Below the pieces are notes generated by a model. The model saw nothing but the letters and a program-made list of their open reading frames with translations. It was not told the origin of the DNA and made no database searches. Shown here in pieces: positions 8,580-17,969 of a stretch of 64,000 nt of DNA; position 1 is the first letter of the stretch, and each line of letters opens with the position of its first letter. The stretch is taken from the NCBI RefSeq assembly GCF_000468035.1, contig NZ_KI260523.1:248001-312000 (forward strand). The letters run 5' to 3'. The stretch is from Selenomonas sp. oral taxon 892 str. F0426. Its GTDB lineage: Bacteria; Bacillota; Negativicutes; Selenomonadales; Selenomonadaceae. Made by a program: the position numbers and the translations under genes.

Positions 8580-9187
8580 TCTGCGGCGTCTTTGATGATG
8601 ATTTTCTCAATCACAACATCATGCACAGGACGATCACCGTATTCCGTCTTTGTATGTCCAATATCGCGCACAACATCCATTCCGTCAATAACTTTGCCAA
8701 AGACAGCGTGATGATTATTCAGCCACGGTGTTGGAGCAAGTGTGATGAAGAACTGACTGCCTCCCGTATTCGGCCCCGCATTTGCCATCGAAAGAATGCC
8801 TTCATCGTCATGCTTCAGAGAAGGATCAAACTCATCCGGGATCGTATAACCAGGACCGCCTGTTCCATTCCCCTTCGGATCGCCGCCCTGAATCATAAAA
8901 CCATCGATCACGCGATGGAAGATGAGTCCGTTATAGAATCCTTTTTCCGTGAGGTCAATAAAATTCTTCGTTGTAATTGGTGCCTTATCCTCGAAGAGTT
9001 CCACCTCGAAGGTCCCCTTGTTTGTCGTAAATACTGCGATGCGATTTGACACTGCTCTTTTCTCTCCTTTATCCTGATCCAACAGCATATTAAATGACAT
9101 CCCCGCACTCCCACTGTGTGCCGCAAACAATACAGCAATGACGGCAACTGTAATCCCGAGTGTCAGGAGATAAAATTTCTTTCCCAT
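8576..9187 (-). CDS. Membrane-anchored or secreted cyclophilin-type peptidyl-prolyl isomerase
   Basis: A protein of 203 residues. An N-terminal hydrophobic segment ([18 protein letters not shown], about residues 4-21) acts as signal peptide or anchor and places the enzyme outside the cytoplasmic membrane. The cyclophilin domain follows with [15 protein letters not shown] (catalytic Arg) and [23 protein letters not shown]. It catalyses prolyl cis-trans isomerisation in exported proteins. The start at 9187 has AGGAGGG 11 nt upstream; an in-frame TTG at 9226 is less likely. Confidence 0.92.
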   Translation of the reverse strand: MGKKFYLLTLGITVAVIAVLFAAHSGSAGMSFNMLLDQDKGEKRAVSNRIAVFTTNKGTFEVELFEDKAPITTKNFIDLTEKGFYNGLIFHRVIDGFMIQGGDPKGNGTGGPGYTIPDEFDPSLKHDDEGILSMANAGPNTGGSQFFITLAPTPWLNNHHAVFGKVIDGMDVVRDIGHTKTEYGDRPVHDVVIEKIIIKDAAE

Positions 9188-9222
9188 TCTACCGAAAGCC
9201 CTCCTATATTTCAACCTATATT

Positions 9223-9927
9223 TCAAAAAGAATGTCGCTCGCCTGCTCTCTGCGGTGACCAGGTAGGGATTTCACAGCCGGGCTCGAAGAAGTCCGCAGA
9301 TGGATGCCATACAGGATAACCGACAGAGTGCATGGATACGAGAGCCTTTGGATGCGTCTCTGTGCAAAACACCTTAGCGCCGCGCTCCATGGACGGACCC
9401 AGCCGCCCATCCACAGGGAAGAACGCAAGGTCGAAAGAACGCCCTGCAAGATATTTCATCTGCTTACGAAATGCATTCTCCGCAAGCTTTCGATTTTCGG
9501 CAGTATCTCCCGTCCAGTCCCACCAATTAAAATCACCAGCATGAAAGACCTGTTTTCCGTTAAGCTGCACTAGAAAAGAGGTACCTTCATCCGTCGACGA
9601 AAATGAGGTGACCTCAATACGATCATCCTGCCACGCATCATAGACACCAATCCAGTTCGTCAGCTCCGCCGGGATACGCTGCGCGCCCGGATTTAATCGT
9701 ATATCCTCACTTAGAATATAACGCGAGGCATTTGCGGCATATTTTGCAATCGCAGGATTAAAGTGATCAAAGTGTCCATGTGATGCAAAAAAATACAGAC
9801 GATCGTAGTCTCCCCTCTCCACAGCATCCGAGAGTACTCCTGCAGGATCATCAAATGCGTCAAAAACGAGCAGAACATCGTCCACACGAACGACAAAGCC
9901 GCTGTTCAGCAAGTAGGTTACTTCCAA
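9223..9927 (-). CDS. MBL fold metallo-hydrolase
   Basis: A protein of 234 residues with the metallo-beta-lactamase metal motif SHGHFDH near residue 50, a later HAGDFNWWD and a C-terminal [12 protein letters not shown] that could supply the last His. It resembles the UlaG/YycJ-like group of small MBL hydrolases. The substrate is unknown. It sits between YitT (7-bp gap) and the cyclophilin gene (35 bp). The gap contains a tandem direct repeat of TTGAAATATAGG. Confidence 0.88.
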   Translation of the reverse strand: MEVTYLLNSGFVVRVDDVLLVFDAFDDPAGVLSDAVERGDYDRLYFFASHGHFDHFNPAIAKYAANASRYILSEDIRLNPGAQRIPAELTNWIGVYDAWQDDRIEVTSFSSTDEGTSFLVQLNGKQVFHAGDFNWWDWTGDTAENRKLAENAFRKQMKYLAGRSFDLAFFPVDGRLGPSMERGAKVFCTETHPKALVSMHSVGYPVWHPSADFFEPGCEIPTWSPQRAGERHSF

Positions 9928-9934
9928 TATAAAT

Positions 9935-10855
9935 TCATCTCCTTACTCTCTCATCATCGTCGTTGTCATCCGAGGCTGAGGCATCGTTCTGATTGATTCG
10001 GCCGAAGCCGCGCCCCATGACCTCATTCGCAGACATGATGATGACAAATGCATGGGGATCGACATTGTGCACAATAAATTTCAGCTTGCCGACCTGCGTT
10101 GTTCCAACAGCCACAAAAACGACGTTTCGTTCACGGCGTGTGTATGCCCCCTGTCCATACAAAAACGTCACACCACGATGCATTTGATCAATGATGCTCT
10201 CAGCGATCTCCTTGTGCTTATCCGATATAATCAGCACTGCCTTTCGGTGATTAAAGCCTGCAACGATCTTATCCACGACAGTCGCATTGATGAACATATA
10301 GATCAGCGTAAACATAGCAGGAGCCATGCCGAAGAGAAAAGCCGCAATGAGCATGATGAGGCAGTTCATCGAAAAGAGAACACCGCCCATATGCAGATCG
10401 TAGTATTTACGAACAATAGCCGCGAGGATATCAAATCCTCCCGTACTGCCGTTCATACGAAATACAATACCATAACCAAGCCCCGCGAATACGCCGCCAT
10501 ACACGGTCGTAAGCATCATGTCGGTGACTGGTGCATAAGCGTTAAGCGGCCTCGTCAGATCGAGGAAAAAGGAAAAGATCGCTGTGCCAATGATGATATC
10601 GATCGTATAGGCCCGTCCCATCAGCCGCCACGCCATAAAGAGAAGCGGAATATTGTAGATAAATGTCTGAAGGCCGATGGGCAGACCAAACAGATAGTAA
10701 ACAATCATTGCAATACCAGTCGCCCCACCCGTGAGCAGATGCGCCGGCACCAGGAAGAGGTTGATTGCACAGCTCGCAATCAGACATCCGGCAACAATGC
10801 CAACATAGCGCATGATGCGGTGTCCGAGCACGTGCATATGCAGATTGTGTGTCAT
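9935..10855 (-). CDS. YitT family membrane protein (DUF161/DUF2179)
   Basis: A protein of 306 residues with about five or six membrane segments between residues 15 and 195 (for example YVGIVAGCLIASCAINLFLV). A cytoplasmic DUF2179 domain follows (AVLIISDKHKEIAESIIDQ...RRERNVVFVAV). Families of this layout are widespread in Firmicutes; transport or sensing roles have been proposed but none is established. The C-terminal tail is Asp-rich (ASASDDNDDDE). The start overlaps the previous stop by 4 bp, so it is probably translationally coupled to the secreted unknown upstream. Confidence 0.9.
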   Translation of the reverse strand: MTHNLHMHVLGHRIMRYVGIVAGCLIASCAINLFLVPAHLLTGGATGIAMIVYYLFGLPIGLQTFIYNIPLLFMAWRLMGRAYTIDIIIGTAIFSFFLDLTRPLNAYAPVTDMMLTTVYGGVFAGLGYGIVFRMNGSTGGFDILAAIVRKYYDLHMGGVLFSMNCLIMLIAAFLFGMAPAMFTLIYMFINATVVDKIVAGFNHRKAVLIISDKHKEIAESIIDQMHRGVTFLYGQGAYTRRERNVVFVAVGTTQVGKLKFIVHNVDPHAFVIIMSANEVMGRGFGRINQNDASASDDNDDDERVRR

Positions 10856-11493
10856 TTGCCGTATCCTCCCAGCCGCACGTGCTCGTCTTTCGGAAGAGCG
10901 GATACATCGATTTCCTTCGATGCAATAAATCCATGCTTCAGATCGAGTTCAACAAAGGACTCATCATCGGACAAGGCCATTTCATCCGCTTCCTCGTCCG
11001 TAAGAGGAAGCGCTGTGATCCGCGCCGATTGGAGGGCAGCATTCTCAGAGGACAAGTTCAGAATCAGCCGCTCACGTGCGTGTACTGGATGGACATACAC
11101 AAGACATGTGTTGCCATCCAAAAATTGACGTTCGGTCCTCCCATATACCTTCATTAGATAGCCGCTCGTCGAACCGTAATGCACATTTTTGCGCAGACGA
11201 TACTTCTCACCAATCAGATTGATATCTACAACCTTGTTGCTTTGGACGGACGTCGACACAACAACATCTCCATAAGTGAATGTTTTGAGATGAATCCCCC
11301 AAATCACCTGCTCATTTTGAACATCAGGCTCGCCCCAGCGCATACGAAGATCCTGCTCAGAGTCTCCAAGCGCAATATTTTCATAGGAAAAGTCCTCAGC
11401 TCGAACCCTGCCGGCCGCTTCACCATCGGCAAAAACAGAGAGAAAAAGAAAGCACAGCAATATCAGTACGTTGTATCGAAAATGTATCTCCAT
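10852..11493 (-). CDS. Secreted protein of unknown function
   Basis: A protein of 213 residues with an N-terminal signal peptide (YNVLILLCFLFLSVF, then ADGEA). After it comes YENIALGDSEQDLRMRWGEP, which resembles the repeat unit seen in BamE/SmpA-like small periplasmic domains (a helix-turn followed by WGEP), but the rest is not recognised. There is no lipobox cysteine after the signal. The ATG at 11493 lies behind GAGGTGGAG; an in-frame GTG at 11502 is the alternative. It is coupled to the YitT gene by ATGA overlap and may act in the periplasm of this diderm cell (inference). Confidence 0.8.
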   Translation of the reverse strand: MEIHFRYNVLILLCFLFLSVFADGEAAGRVRAEDFSYENIALGDSEQDLRMRWGEPDVQNEQVIWGIHLKTFTYGDVVVSTSVQSNKVVDINLIGEKYRLRKNVHYGSTSGYLMKVYGRTERQFLDGNTCLVYVHPVHARERLILNLSSENAALQSARITALPLTDEEADEMALSDDESFVELDLKHGFIASKEIDVSALPKDEHVRLGGYGK

Positions 11494-11511
11494 ATTCTCC
11501 ACCTCGCAGCT

Positions 11512-12744
11512 TCAAAATGTAAAGTTTCCATTTTCCATGATCGTGACTACTTCACCTGAATCTGTCCGCCCCACTACAGAAAGGTCTGGAGTTCCAATCA
11601 TAAAATCCTCATGAACAAGCGAGTGATTAACGCCGTGTTGACAAAGTTCTTCTTTTGTCATGCTTTCTCCATTCTCTATACAGGTTGGGTATGCTTTTCC
11701 AAGTGCAAGATGGCAGGAGGCGTTTTCATCAAAAAGTGTATTATAAAATAGAATACCACTCTGTGAGATCGGTGAGTCGTGCGGCACAAGTGCCACCTCA
11801 CCAAGGAAGGATGCTCCCTCATCCGTTCCAAGAAGCTCCTTGAGGTGATTCTCCCCATGCGCCGCCTTGTACTCCACGACCTTCCCCTCATGGAAACGAA
11901 GCATGAAGTCACGGATCAGATTCCCGTTGTAGTGCAGCGGTTTTGATGCAAAAACAATGCCGTTGACACCATTTCGTTTCGGCAATGTATATACTTCTTC
12001 AGTAGGAAGATTCGCCGCAAAGAGCGTTCCTTCTGCAGATTTCTCCGCACCGCCCATCCAGATATGTCCTTTTGGAAGTTCGATACGGAGATCCGTGCCC
12101 AAAGAGCTGTGATAGTGCAGTTCAACAAACGATCGGTTATTCAGAAATGCCGTAATCTTTTGAAGGCGCTTGATGTGTGCATGCCATGCGGATACGGCAT
12201 CCTCTTCCTCAGATACACGTACAGCATGGAGAATCTCTGCCCAGAGGCATTGCACTGCATCATCATCTGAACGATGCGGAAAAACCTTACGAGCCCACGC
12301 AGTTGTAGGCACAGAAACAACGCACCAGGTATTCTTGTTGCTCATCAGTCTCGCACGGTAGTCCATGAGAGCTTTTCCCGCGGTCTGACTAGCCTCCGTG
12401 AGGCGCTTCGGATCAATGTCCGCATAGAGATCAGGGTCCGACGCTGCAATCGATATGAAAGCCGCTCCGCGTGCAGCATGATCGTCATAGAAATCCTTAC
12501 GCCATGCCGGAAATTCTTTGAAGCGTTCGCTTGCCGCCTTTTGAAAACGAATATGAGAGAGCTCCTCATCATTCCAGTTGACGGCAACATCGTACGCTCC
12601 GACATCATACGCCTCTGACGCGAGGGCATGCACAAATTCTGCACAGCCAATCGGTGCATGGATGACAAGCGGCTGATTATACTGCAGATTCACTCCCACA
12701 CGTATCACAAGGGCAGCATATTTTTTGAGCAAATCCTGATTCAT
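11512..12744 (-). CDS. M29 family aminopeptidase
   Basis: A protein of 410 residues of the thermophilic-aminopeptidase (AmpS/PepS, M29) family, dimetal enzymes that remove N-terminal amino acids in the cytoplasm. Recognisable regions are LVIRVGVNLQYNQPLVIHAP at the N-terminus, LPKGHIWMGG, FHEGKVVEYKA with the metal-ligand Glu region, LGEVALVPHDSPI and NHSLVHEDFMIGTP near the C-terminus. The start at 12744 has GAGGTG 4 nt upstream and lies just after the dtd stop, so the two genes are cotranscribed. Confidence 0.92.
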   Translation of the reverse strand: MNQDLLKKYAALVIRVGVNLQYNQPLVIHAPIGCAEFVHALASEAYDVGAYDVAVNWNDEELSHIRFQKAASERFKEFPAWRKDFYDDHAARGAAFISIAASDPDLYADIDPKRLTEASQTAGKALMDYRARLMSNKNTWCVVSVPTTAWARKVFPHRSDDDAVQCLWAEILHAVRVSEEEDAVSAWHAHIKRLQKITAFLNNRSFVELHYHSSLGTDLRIELPKGHIWMGGAEKSAEGTLFAANLPTEEVYTLPKRNGVNGIVFASKPLHYNGNLIRDFMLRFHEGKVVEYKAAHGENHLKELLGTDEGASFLGEVALVPHDSPISQSGILFYNTLFDENASCHLALGKAYPTCIENGESMTKEELCQHGVNHSLVHEDFMIGTPDLSVVGRTDSGEVVTIMENGNFTF

Positions 12745-12745
12745 T

Positions 12746-13189
12746 TCACACCTCAGTCGTATCAAAAAGCAGTGTGACAGGACCATCGTTGACAGAACTC
12801 ACCTGCATATCTGCACCGAACTCTCCATGTTCAACATGTAAGTTGCGCGCCGTCAGCTGTGCAATAAATTCCTCGTACAGAGGAATGGCATGCCCCGGCT
12901 TTGCCGCCTTGGAGAATCCCGGACGTCTTTTTTTAAGGTCGGCAAACAGTGTGAACTGAGAGATCACAAGCACAGCTCCACCAACTTCGGCTATGGCATG
13001 ATTCATCTTTCCTGCCTCATCGGAGAATACACGCAAATGCACAATTTTCTCCGCCAGACGTGCAGCATCCTCAGCCGTGTCTGTGGGAGCAATGCCTAGC
13101 AGGATAAGATATCCTGCCTTGATCTGTCCGCAGATATCTCCATCGATCTGAACAGATGCTTCTTTGACTCGTGTGACTACGGCCCGCAA
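12746..13189 (-). CDS. dtd: D-aminoacyl-tRNA deacylase
   Basis: A protein of 147 residues, the usual Dtd length. It hydrolyses D-aminoacyl-tRNAs, such as D-Tyr-tRNA, and so protects translation. The catalytic SQFTLFAD segment and the C-terminal [11 protein letters not shown], with the Gly-Pro motif that rejects L-amino acids, are both visible. It begins [13 protein letters not shown] as in most homologues. It is the first gene of the long run that ends with lysS. Confidence 0.96.
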   Translation of the reverse strand: MRAVVTRVKEASVQIDGDICGQIKAGYLILLGIAPTDTAEDAARLAEKIVHLRVFSDEAGKMNHAIAEVGGAVLVISQFTLFADLKKRRPGFSKAAKPGHAIPLYEEFIAQLTARNLHVEHGEFGADMQVSSVNDGPVTLLFDTTEV

Positions 13190-13218
13190 GAAATCCCCTC
13201 TTTCTGTTCAACGTGCCT

Positions 13219-13224
13219 ATTATA
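13219..13224 (-). promoter_or_regulatory. Extended -10 promoter upstream of dtd
   Basis: On the minus strand TGCTATAAT combines an extended -10 TG with a perfect TATAAT (13219-13224), 30 bp upstream of the dtd start. No good -35 is seen at 17 nt. Confidence 0.5.
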
Positions 13225-13249
13225 GCATGCTTCTATGAAGAAGTCTTTC

Positions 13250-14533
13250 TCAACCAGCGAAAAAAGATGCAAGCAGCTCTGTCAGCGCAAATTGATCGCA
13301 TGTCCCCATAGTCTCACGTGCAGAATGCATCCCAAGAATAGGTGCACCAATGTCCATGGTTCGCATTGGTATCTGCGTTGAGAGAATCGATCCAAGTGTT
13401 GCACCGCCCGCTGCATCCGAGTGGTTTGTAAAGACCTGATAGGAAATTCCCTCCCGCTCACAGAGTCCCGCAACAACGGCAAATGCCTCTGGATCACCGG
13501 CATAGGATTGACTCGAGGCGACCTTTAGAACGACTCCACCGCCAAGGAGCGGCTGATTCGTTGGATCCGCCTTCTCAGGTGCATTGGGATGAAGTGCATG
13601 TGCAACATCGACCGACAGGCAGAAGCCCTCGAGAATCTTTGCAAGATACGCGTCCCGTTCAAACCCGAGCGCCATATAGACACGCTCCAACACCATGGCA
13701 AGTGCTGTCGATCCTGCGCCCTGCTTCGTGCGGCTCCCAACCTCCTCGTTGTCGAAGAGTGCCACGATGCGAATCCCATCTCCATCCGTCCAGTCACGAA
13801 CAGCGTCAACACATGCCTTAACAGATGACAGATTATCAAGGCGTGGTGCGGAGAGGAATGCATCATCACACCCCAAAAGACATCCGCGCTCATATGGATA
13901 GACATTCAGATCATAGGACATGATGTCCTCCGACGAAATTCTGAGTTCATCGGCAAGCAAGGCCAGCAATTTATTCGAGTCATCTGCACCACCGTCTGCG
14001 CTCTGAAAGAAGAGTGGCAGCAGATCCTTCTGTGGTTTCAGTTCCACCCCCTCATTCACCTTGCGGTTCATGTGAATCGCAAGATTCGGAACGAGCATGA
14101 GCGGACGACGAAAATCTACGAGACGCAGCGACGGCGCAAAGGGGTCCTCGGTACGCAGAGCTACCGCTCCTGAGAGCGAGAGCGGACGATCCATCCACGT
14201 ATTTCGAATGAGCCCCCCGTACGGCTCGACATTCAGCTTCCCATACCCATGCTCTTTGAGCACGGGATTCGGCTTGACGCGCAGACAAGGGAAATCCGTG
14301 TGTGCGCAGGCAATGCGAAGAGGACCACGCGGATTGTCTCCAATCGAGACAATAATCGTCCCTGTGTTATAGAGAGAAAAAGAGTACATCTGTCCCGCAC
14401 GTATTTTCTCTTTCTCAAACATGCGGACAGGACGCAAAATCTCATGGCACTTTTCCACCACATGATAGGGCGAGGTCGCCTGATCAATAAACGCCGTCAA
14501 TTCTTCCGCACAATGTTTTTCCTCAGGTCTCAT
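13250..14533 (-). CDS. M18 family aminopeptidase
   Basis: A protein of 427 residues of the M18 (aspartyl aminopeptidase/ApeB) family of dizinc exopeptidases in the cytoplasm. Metal-site motifs are ACAHTDFPCLRVKPNP near residue 80, LFDNEEVGSRTKQGAGS in the middle and FTNHSDAAGGATLGS near the C-terminus. The start at 14533 is chosen for GAGGA upstream; the in-frame start at 14566 has no ribosome binding site. The preceding tRNA-Pro has its own terminator, so the promoter of this gene lies close upstream, but none was convincing. Confidence 0.94.
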   Translation of the reverse strand: MRPEEKHCAEELTAFIDQATSPYHVVEKCHEILRPVRMFEKEKIRAGQMYSFSLYNTGTIIVSIGDNPRGPLRIACAHTDFPCLRVKPNPVLKEHGYGKLNVEPYGGLIRNTWMDRPLSLSGAVALRTEDPFAPSLRLVDFRRPLMLVPNLAIHMNRKVNEGVELKPQKDLLPLFFQSADGGADDSNKLLALLADELRISSEDIMSYDLNVYPYERGCLLGCDDAFLSAPRLDNLSSVKACVDAVRDWTDGDGIRIVALFDNEEVGSRTKQGAGSTALAMVLERVYMALGFERDAYLAKILEGFCLSVDVAHALHPNAPEKADPTNQPLLGGGVVLKVASSQSYAGDPEAFAVVAGLCEREGISYQVFTNHSDAAGGATLGSILSTQIPMRTMDIGAPILGMHSARETMGTCDQFALTELLASFFAG

Positions 14534-14588
14534 ATGTTCCTCACATTCATTCGCAGCAGCCAGCAATACATGCCGTGCCGCCTATAAA

Positions 14589-14619
14589 CAGAAAAAGACC
14601 CGCCCATCGGCTGGTCTTT
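14589..14619 (-). terminator. Terminator of tRNA-Pro
   Basis: Minus-strand stem AAAGACC/GGTCTTT followed by a T run, 16 bp after the tRNA CCA end. Confidence 0.75.
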
Positions 14620-14634
14620 GTGCGTCGAGTAAAA

Positions 14635-14711
14635 TGGTCGGGATGACAGGATTCGAACCTGCGGCCTCATCGTCCCGAACGATGCGCGCTACCAAACTGT
14701 GCCACATCCCG
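14635..14711 (-). tRNA. tRNA-Pro (CGG)
   Basis: A 77-nt tRNA with encoded CCA. The acceptor stem is CGGGATG/CATCCCG. The anticodon stem CATCG/CGATG encloses TTCGGGA, giving CGG (reads CCG), and the T loop is GTTCGAATC. Confidence 0.95.
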
Positions 14712-14723
14712 ACAACATGGTGT

Positions 14724-14752
14724 ATTCTACCAACTTTTCACGCAAAAAGCAA
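14724..14752 (-). promoter_or_regulatory. Promoter of tRNA-Pro
   Basis: TTGCTT (14747-14752), 17-nt spacer, TAGAAT (14724-14729) on the minus strand, 12 bp before the tRNA 5' end and just past the stop of the HAD gene. Confidence 0.65.
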
Positions 14753-14756
14753 GCAT

Positions 14757-15470
14757 TTATTTTGAGACCGCATCCATGAGCACTGACCGCAGCTCCTCCT
14801 CCGAATGCACCTCATAGGCAGGATGAAAATGTGTAGGCACAGGCATCGGGCGCTCTCGATGATTGAACCAAACAGAGCGCCAACCTGCAGCCTCCGCGCC
14901 GACAATGTCCAGAGCAAACGCATCTCCAACATAGAGAAGCTGTTTGGGGACAAGATTCAGGCGGCGTTCCATCTCCTGAAAGATGCGCTCATCAGGTTTA
15001 CGAAACGGATGATCACCTGAGACAATAATGTACTCTTGTGACACCCAAGGAGATACATTGAGCGACCGCAGCTTATTTCTCTGGTGACGGGGGTCTCCAT
15101 TGGTGATAATCCCTATTGCAACACTTCTGTGCAGCTCATCCAGAAGCTTTCTCATAACGGGAGAGAGCTGAATCTGATACTGCAAATCCATATAGATGCG
15201 CTGGAACTCCATTGCCTCCTCATCCGTCACATTGATGCCATAGTCTCCAAGACTCATGCGGACGCGATAGATATACATCTCCTCCATTGACATCTTGCCC
15301 GTCTGGGAGTCCGCAAAACGCTCGTCACTGTAATGACGAAAGGACAAAAAAACGCGCTGCAGGGGCAAATCATACTGTCCCCCATAGAGCGACCGATACG
15401 CCCCAAAGAACGGCTGCGCCATATCGTAGAGTGTATCATCGACATCAAATACTACGCCCCGAATATCCAT
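14757..15470 (-). CDS. HAD family hydrolase
   Basis: A protein of 237 residues with haloacid-dehalogenase motif I FDVDDTLYD (nucleophile Asp), motif II IGIITNGDP and motifs III/IV RKPDERIF and LLYVGDAFALDIVGAEAAGW. The YjjG/HAD-IA type layout suggests a small-molecule phosphatase, perhaps acting on nucleotides or sugar phosphates; the substrate cannot be told from sequence. It has its own promoter and appears monocistronic. Confidence 0.9.
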   Translation of the reverse strand: MDIRGVVFDVDDTLYDMAQPFFGAYRSLYGGQYDLPLQRVFLSFRHYSDERFADSQTGKMSMEEMYIYRVRMSLGDYGINVTDEEAMEFQRIYMDLQYQIQLSPVMRKLLDELHRSVAIGIITNGDPRHQRNKLRSLNVSPWVSQEYIIVSGDHPFRKPDERIFQEMERRLNLVPKQLLYVGDAFALDIVGAEAAGWRSVWFNHRERPMPVPTHFHPAYEVHSEEELRSVLMDAVSK

Positions 15471-15504
15471 AAGATCCCCATTCTACATACTGCCTGCCAT
15501 TCAC

Positions 15505-15533
15505 ATTATAAGGGAAAGAAAAGACGCATGCAA
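15505..15533 (-). promoter_or_regulatory. Promoter of the HAD hydrolase gene
   Basis: TTGCAT (15528-15533), 17-nt spacer and a perfect TATAAT (15505-15510) on the minus strand, immediately after the comEC stop. Confidence 0.7.
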
Positions 15534-17969
15534 TCAGTCGTTCAAAAAATTCCCCTCAGCAAAGGTATGGACGGAGAGAGATTTCCCATCCGTATGAAAA
15601 ACGATTGCACCGTCTCGATCCGTCCGAAGCATTCTTGCACCCACCCGCTCATATCGTTCTACAACAGATGGTCTCGGATGTCCAAAAGAGTTGCCCTCCC
15701 CAACACAGTATATGGCATAGCTCGGATGTACTGCACGAACAAAGTCCTCGCAGCTCGACGTATCTGAGCCATGATGCGGCACCTTGACAACAGTGCTGTT
15801 AAGGTCACCCGCCCGTGCAATCATTTTCATCTCATGCTCCTTTACAAGATCACCAGTAAAGAGAAAACTTGCATTTCCATAGCAAACGCGGTAGACATTT
15901 GAAACCTCATTGCCTGTCAGGTGTTCCACTTCACTATAAGGCGGGGCGTATAGAAATTCTACCGTCACGCCATCCAGTACGATGGACTGCCCCTCCTGCG
16001 CCGTTCCGAGTTTCATCAGCAATGGATTGCCGTCACCTATACGCATACTTCTTGCATATACCCCAGTCCCCTCCCCCGCAGTATAGACGTGATTCACCGG
16101 CATATGCAACAGGATCGCACCTGCCCCTGCCGCATGATCTTCATGTGCATGCGAGAGGAAGATATAGTCCAGTGCCTGAATTCCATAGTGACGAAGATAC
16201 GGCAGATCGACGCGTGCACCAATATCGAAAGCATTATCCCGCGTCCCGCCCGTATCAAAAAGCATCGCATGGCCGTGAGGCGTTATCACGAGCGCCGCAT
16301 CCCCCTGTCCAACATCGATGAAGTGAACCTCCATCTCAGGGGACTTCATAAACTGCCACGAAACGAGCACAATAGCAAGAACTGCCGCGATAAGGACAGT
16401 CATACGACGGCGACAGAGCAGTAGTCGCTCCGCCTTTTTTCGATATTGCTTTGGCATAAACAGGATTAAGAGAAGACCATAGTATAGAAGGCCCTCAGGA
16501 ATTCCCATTGATGGAAGCACGATCACGGCAAACGGCAGCGACGCCATCACTTTCGTCATCTCAAATGTCACACCAAGGAGCAGACTATCAACGGCAAAGA
16601 CAATGCTGCCAAGAACGGGGAGGACAAACGCCGCAATGCCTCCCGCAAGACCTAGGATAATAATGATATCGACAAGGGGAACAACGATGAGATTGGACAG
16701 AAGCGCAGAGACGGAAATCTGATTGAAATGCCACGCCAGGATCGGCAGCACCGCAAGCTGAGCTCCCAGAGTAATGGATAGACTTGCAGCAACCACGAAG
16801 GGCAGGCGCTCCATCCAGGAGCGCAGAAGAGGAGCAAGAACCAGCAGTCCGGCTGTCGCCAAGAACGACAGCTGAAAGCTGATGTGAAAGAAGAGCAGCG
16901 GCGATACGACCAACATCAGCAGTCCTGTGAGTACGAGCAGATACTGTGCATCGCGCTCTCGCCCAAGGACGAGCCCCAGAAAGGCAACGGCTCCCATGAT
17001 GCCGGAGCGAACTGCAGGTGGAACAAGACCCGCAAGGATGACGTAAATACCGATGGCTAAGACGACCGCCATCACAGAAATCCATCGCGGCAGTCGAAAA
17101 AAGAGTGCCAGCCATGCGATTACTGCAGCAAGAAGACTAATATGTGAACCAGAGACAGACAATATATGAACAATGCCCGTTGTTGTAAAGGCCTCGAGTA
17201 GTTCAGGCCGTATCCCCTCGTATCCGCCAAAGAGCATGGCAAAGATTGCTGCTGCATCACTGCGCGGCATAACCTCAGCCATGCGGTCAAAATAGTGTGC
17301 ACGCACCTGTGCCACCCAGCGAAGAAAGGCCTGTGCGTAGGAAGGCTCAGTATTTGGAGTGATTTTTATGTCATTTTCAGAGGCTGACAGGCTGGCTGTA
17401 ATTCCCTCACACCGCAAAAGAAATCGAGTGTTGATCTGTCCCGGATTTTGATAGTAGTGCAATCGGCGAATCTTTCCCTCCGCCGTAATCACATCACCGA
17501 TTTCACCAATCGGTGAATCTTCTGCAGAATCCCGTCGTGTGTAGACGTAGAGCTTACCCGTTCCCGGCTGTTCCGCCTGTCCCCGTACGACCTTCTGAAC
17601 GGCAGCTGTGTAACGAATATGCTGAACACCATCTGCATCCGTCGTCATGTGGGGAGCATCTGTCAGAATTCCATGAACGGATGCACGGTCCCCCGTCATG
17701 TATGAAATATCATACGGCAAAAGCTCATATGCAGCCGCAAAGCGAAAGAGTCCCAAAATGAAAAAAAGCCCCAGAAAGGCAATCCATGTTCGTTCACTCT
17801 GTTTGAGAGCAAGGATGCCAGAGGCAAGTATCATGATCACCAAAATCACGACAAGATATGGAAAATATAACGAGAATGTGAGGTGCAGGAAGGCGCTGCA
17901 CAGAATACCCAGGCAGAACGACACAAGGAGACCACAGAGGAACGAGAGCTGGTACTGCCCCGTCGTCAT
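15534..17969 (-). CDS. comEC: DNA internalization-related competence protein ComEC/Rec2
   Basis: A protein of 811 residues that forms the inner-membrane channel for single-stranded DNA in natural transformation. An N-terminal DUF4131 region with membrane segments is followed by the Competence domain (GIVHILSVSGSHISLLAAVI) with many membrane helices. The C-terminal metallo-beta-lactamase-like domain contains LSHAHEDHAAGAGAIL and KVPHHGSDTSS. Full length and uninterrupted. Its start overlaps the comEA stop by 4 bp. With comEA and dprA in the same window it suggests transformability. Confidence 0.95.
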   Translation of the reverse strand: MTTGQYQLSFLCGLLVSFCLGILCSAFLHLTFSLYFPYLVVILVIMILASGILALKQSERTWIAFLGLFFILGLFRFAAAYELLPYDISYMTGDRASVHGILTDAPHMTTDADGVQHIRYTAAVQKVVRGQAEQPGTGKLYVYTRRDSAEDSPIGEIGDVITAEGKIRRLHYYQNPGQINTRFLLRCEGITASLSASENDIKITPNTEPSYAQAFLRWVAQVRAHYFDRMAEVMPRSDAAAIFAMLFGGYEGIRPELLEAFTTTGIVHILSVSGSHISLLAAVIAWLALFFRLPRWISVMAVVLAIGIYVILAGLVPPAVRSGIMGAVAFLGLVLGRERDAQYLLVLTGLLMLVVSPLLFFHISFQLSFLATAGLLVLAPLLRSWMERLPFVVAASLSITLGAQLAVLPILAWHFNQISVSALLSNLIVVPLVDIIIILGLAGGIAAFVLPVLGSIVFAVDSLLLGVTFEMTKVMASLPFAVIVLPSMGIPEGLLYYGLLLILFMPKQYRKKAERLLLCRRRMTVLIAAVLAIVLVSWQFMKSPEMEVHFIDVGQGDAALVITPHGHAMLFDTGGTRDNAFDIGARVDLPYLRHYGIQALDYIFLSHAHEDHAAGAGAILLHMPVNHVYTAGEGTGVYARSMRIGDGNPLLMKLGTAQEGQSIVLDGVTVEFLYAPPYSEVEHLTGNEVSNVYRVCYGNASFLFTGDLVKEHEMKMIARAGDLNSTVVKVPHHGSDTSSCEDFVRAVHPSYAIYCVGEGNSFGHPRPSVVERYERVGARMLRTDRDGAIVFHTDGKSLSVHTFAEGNFLND

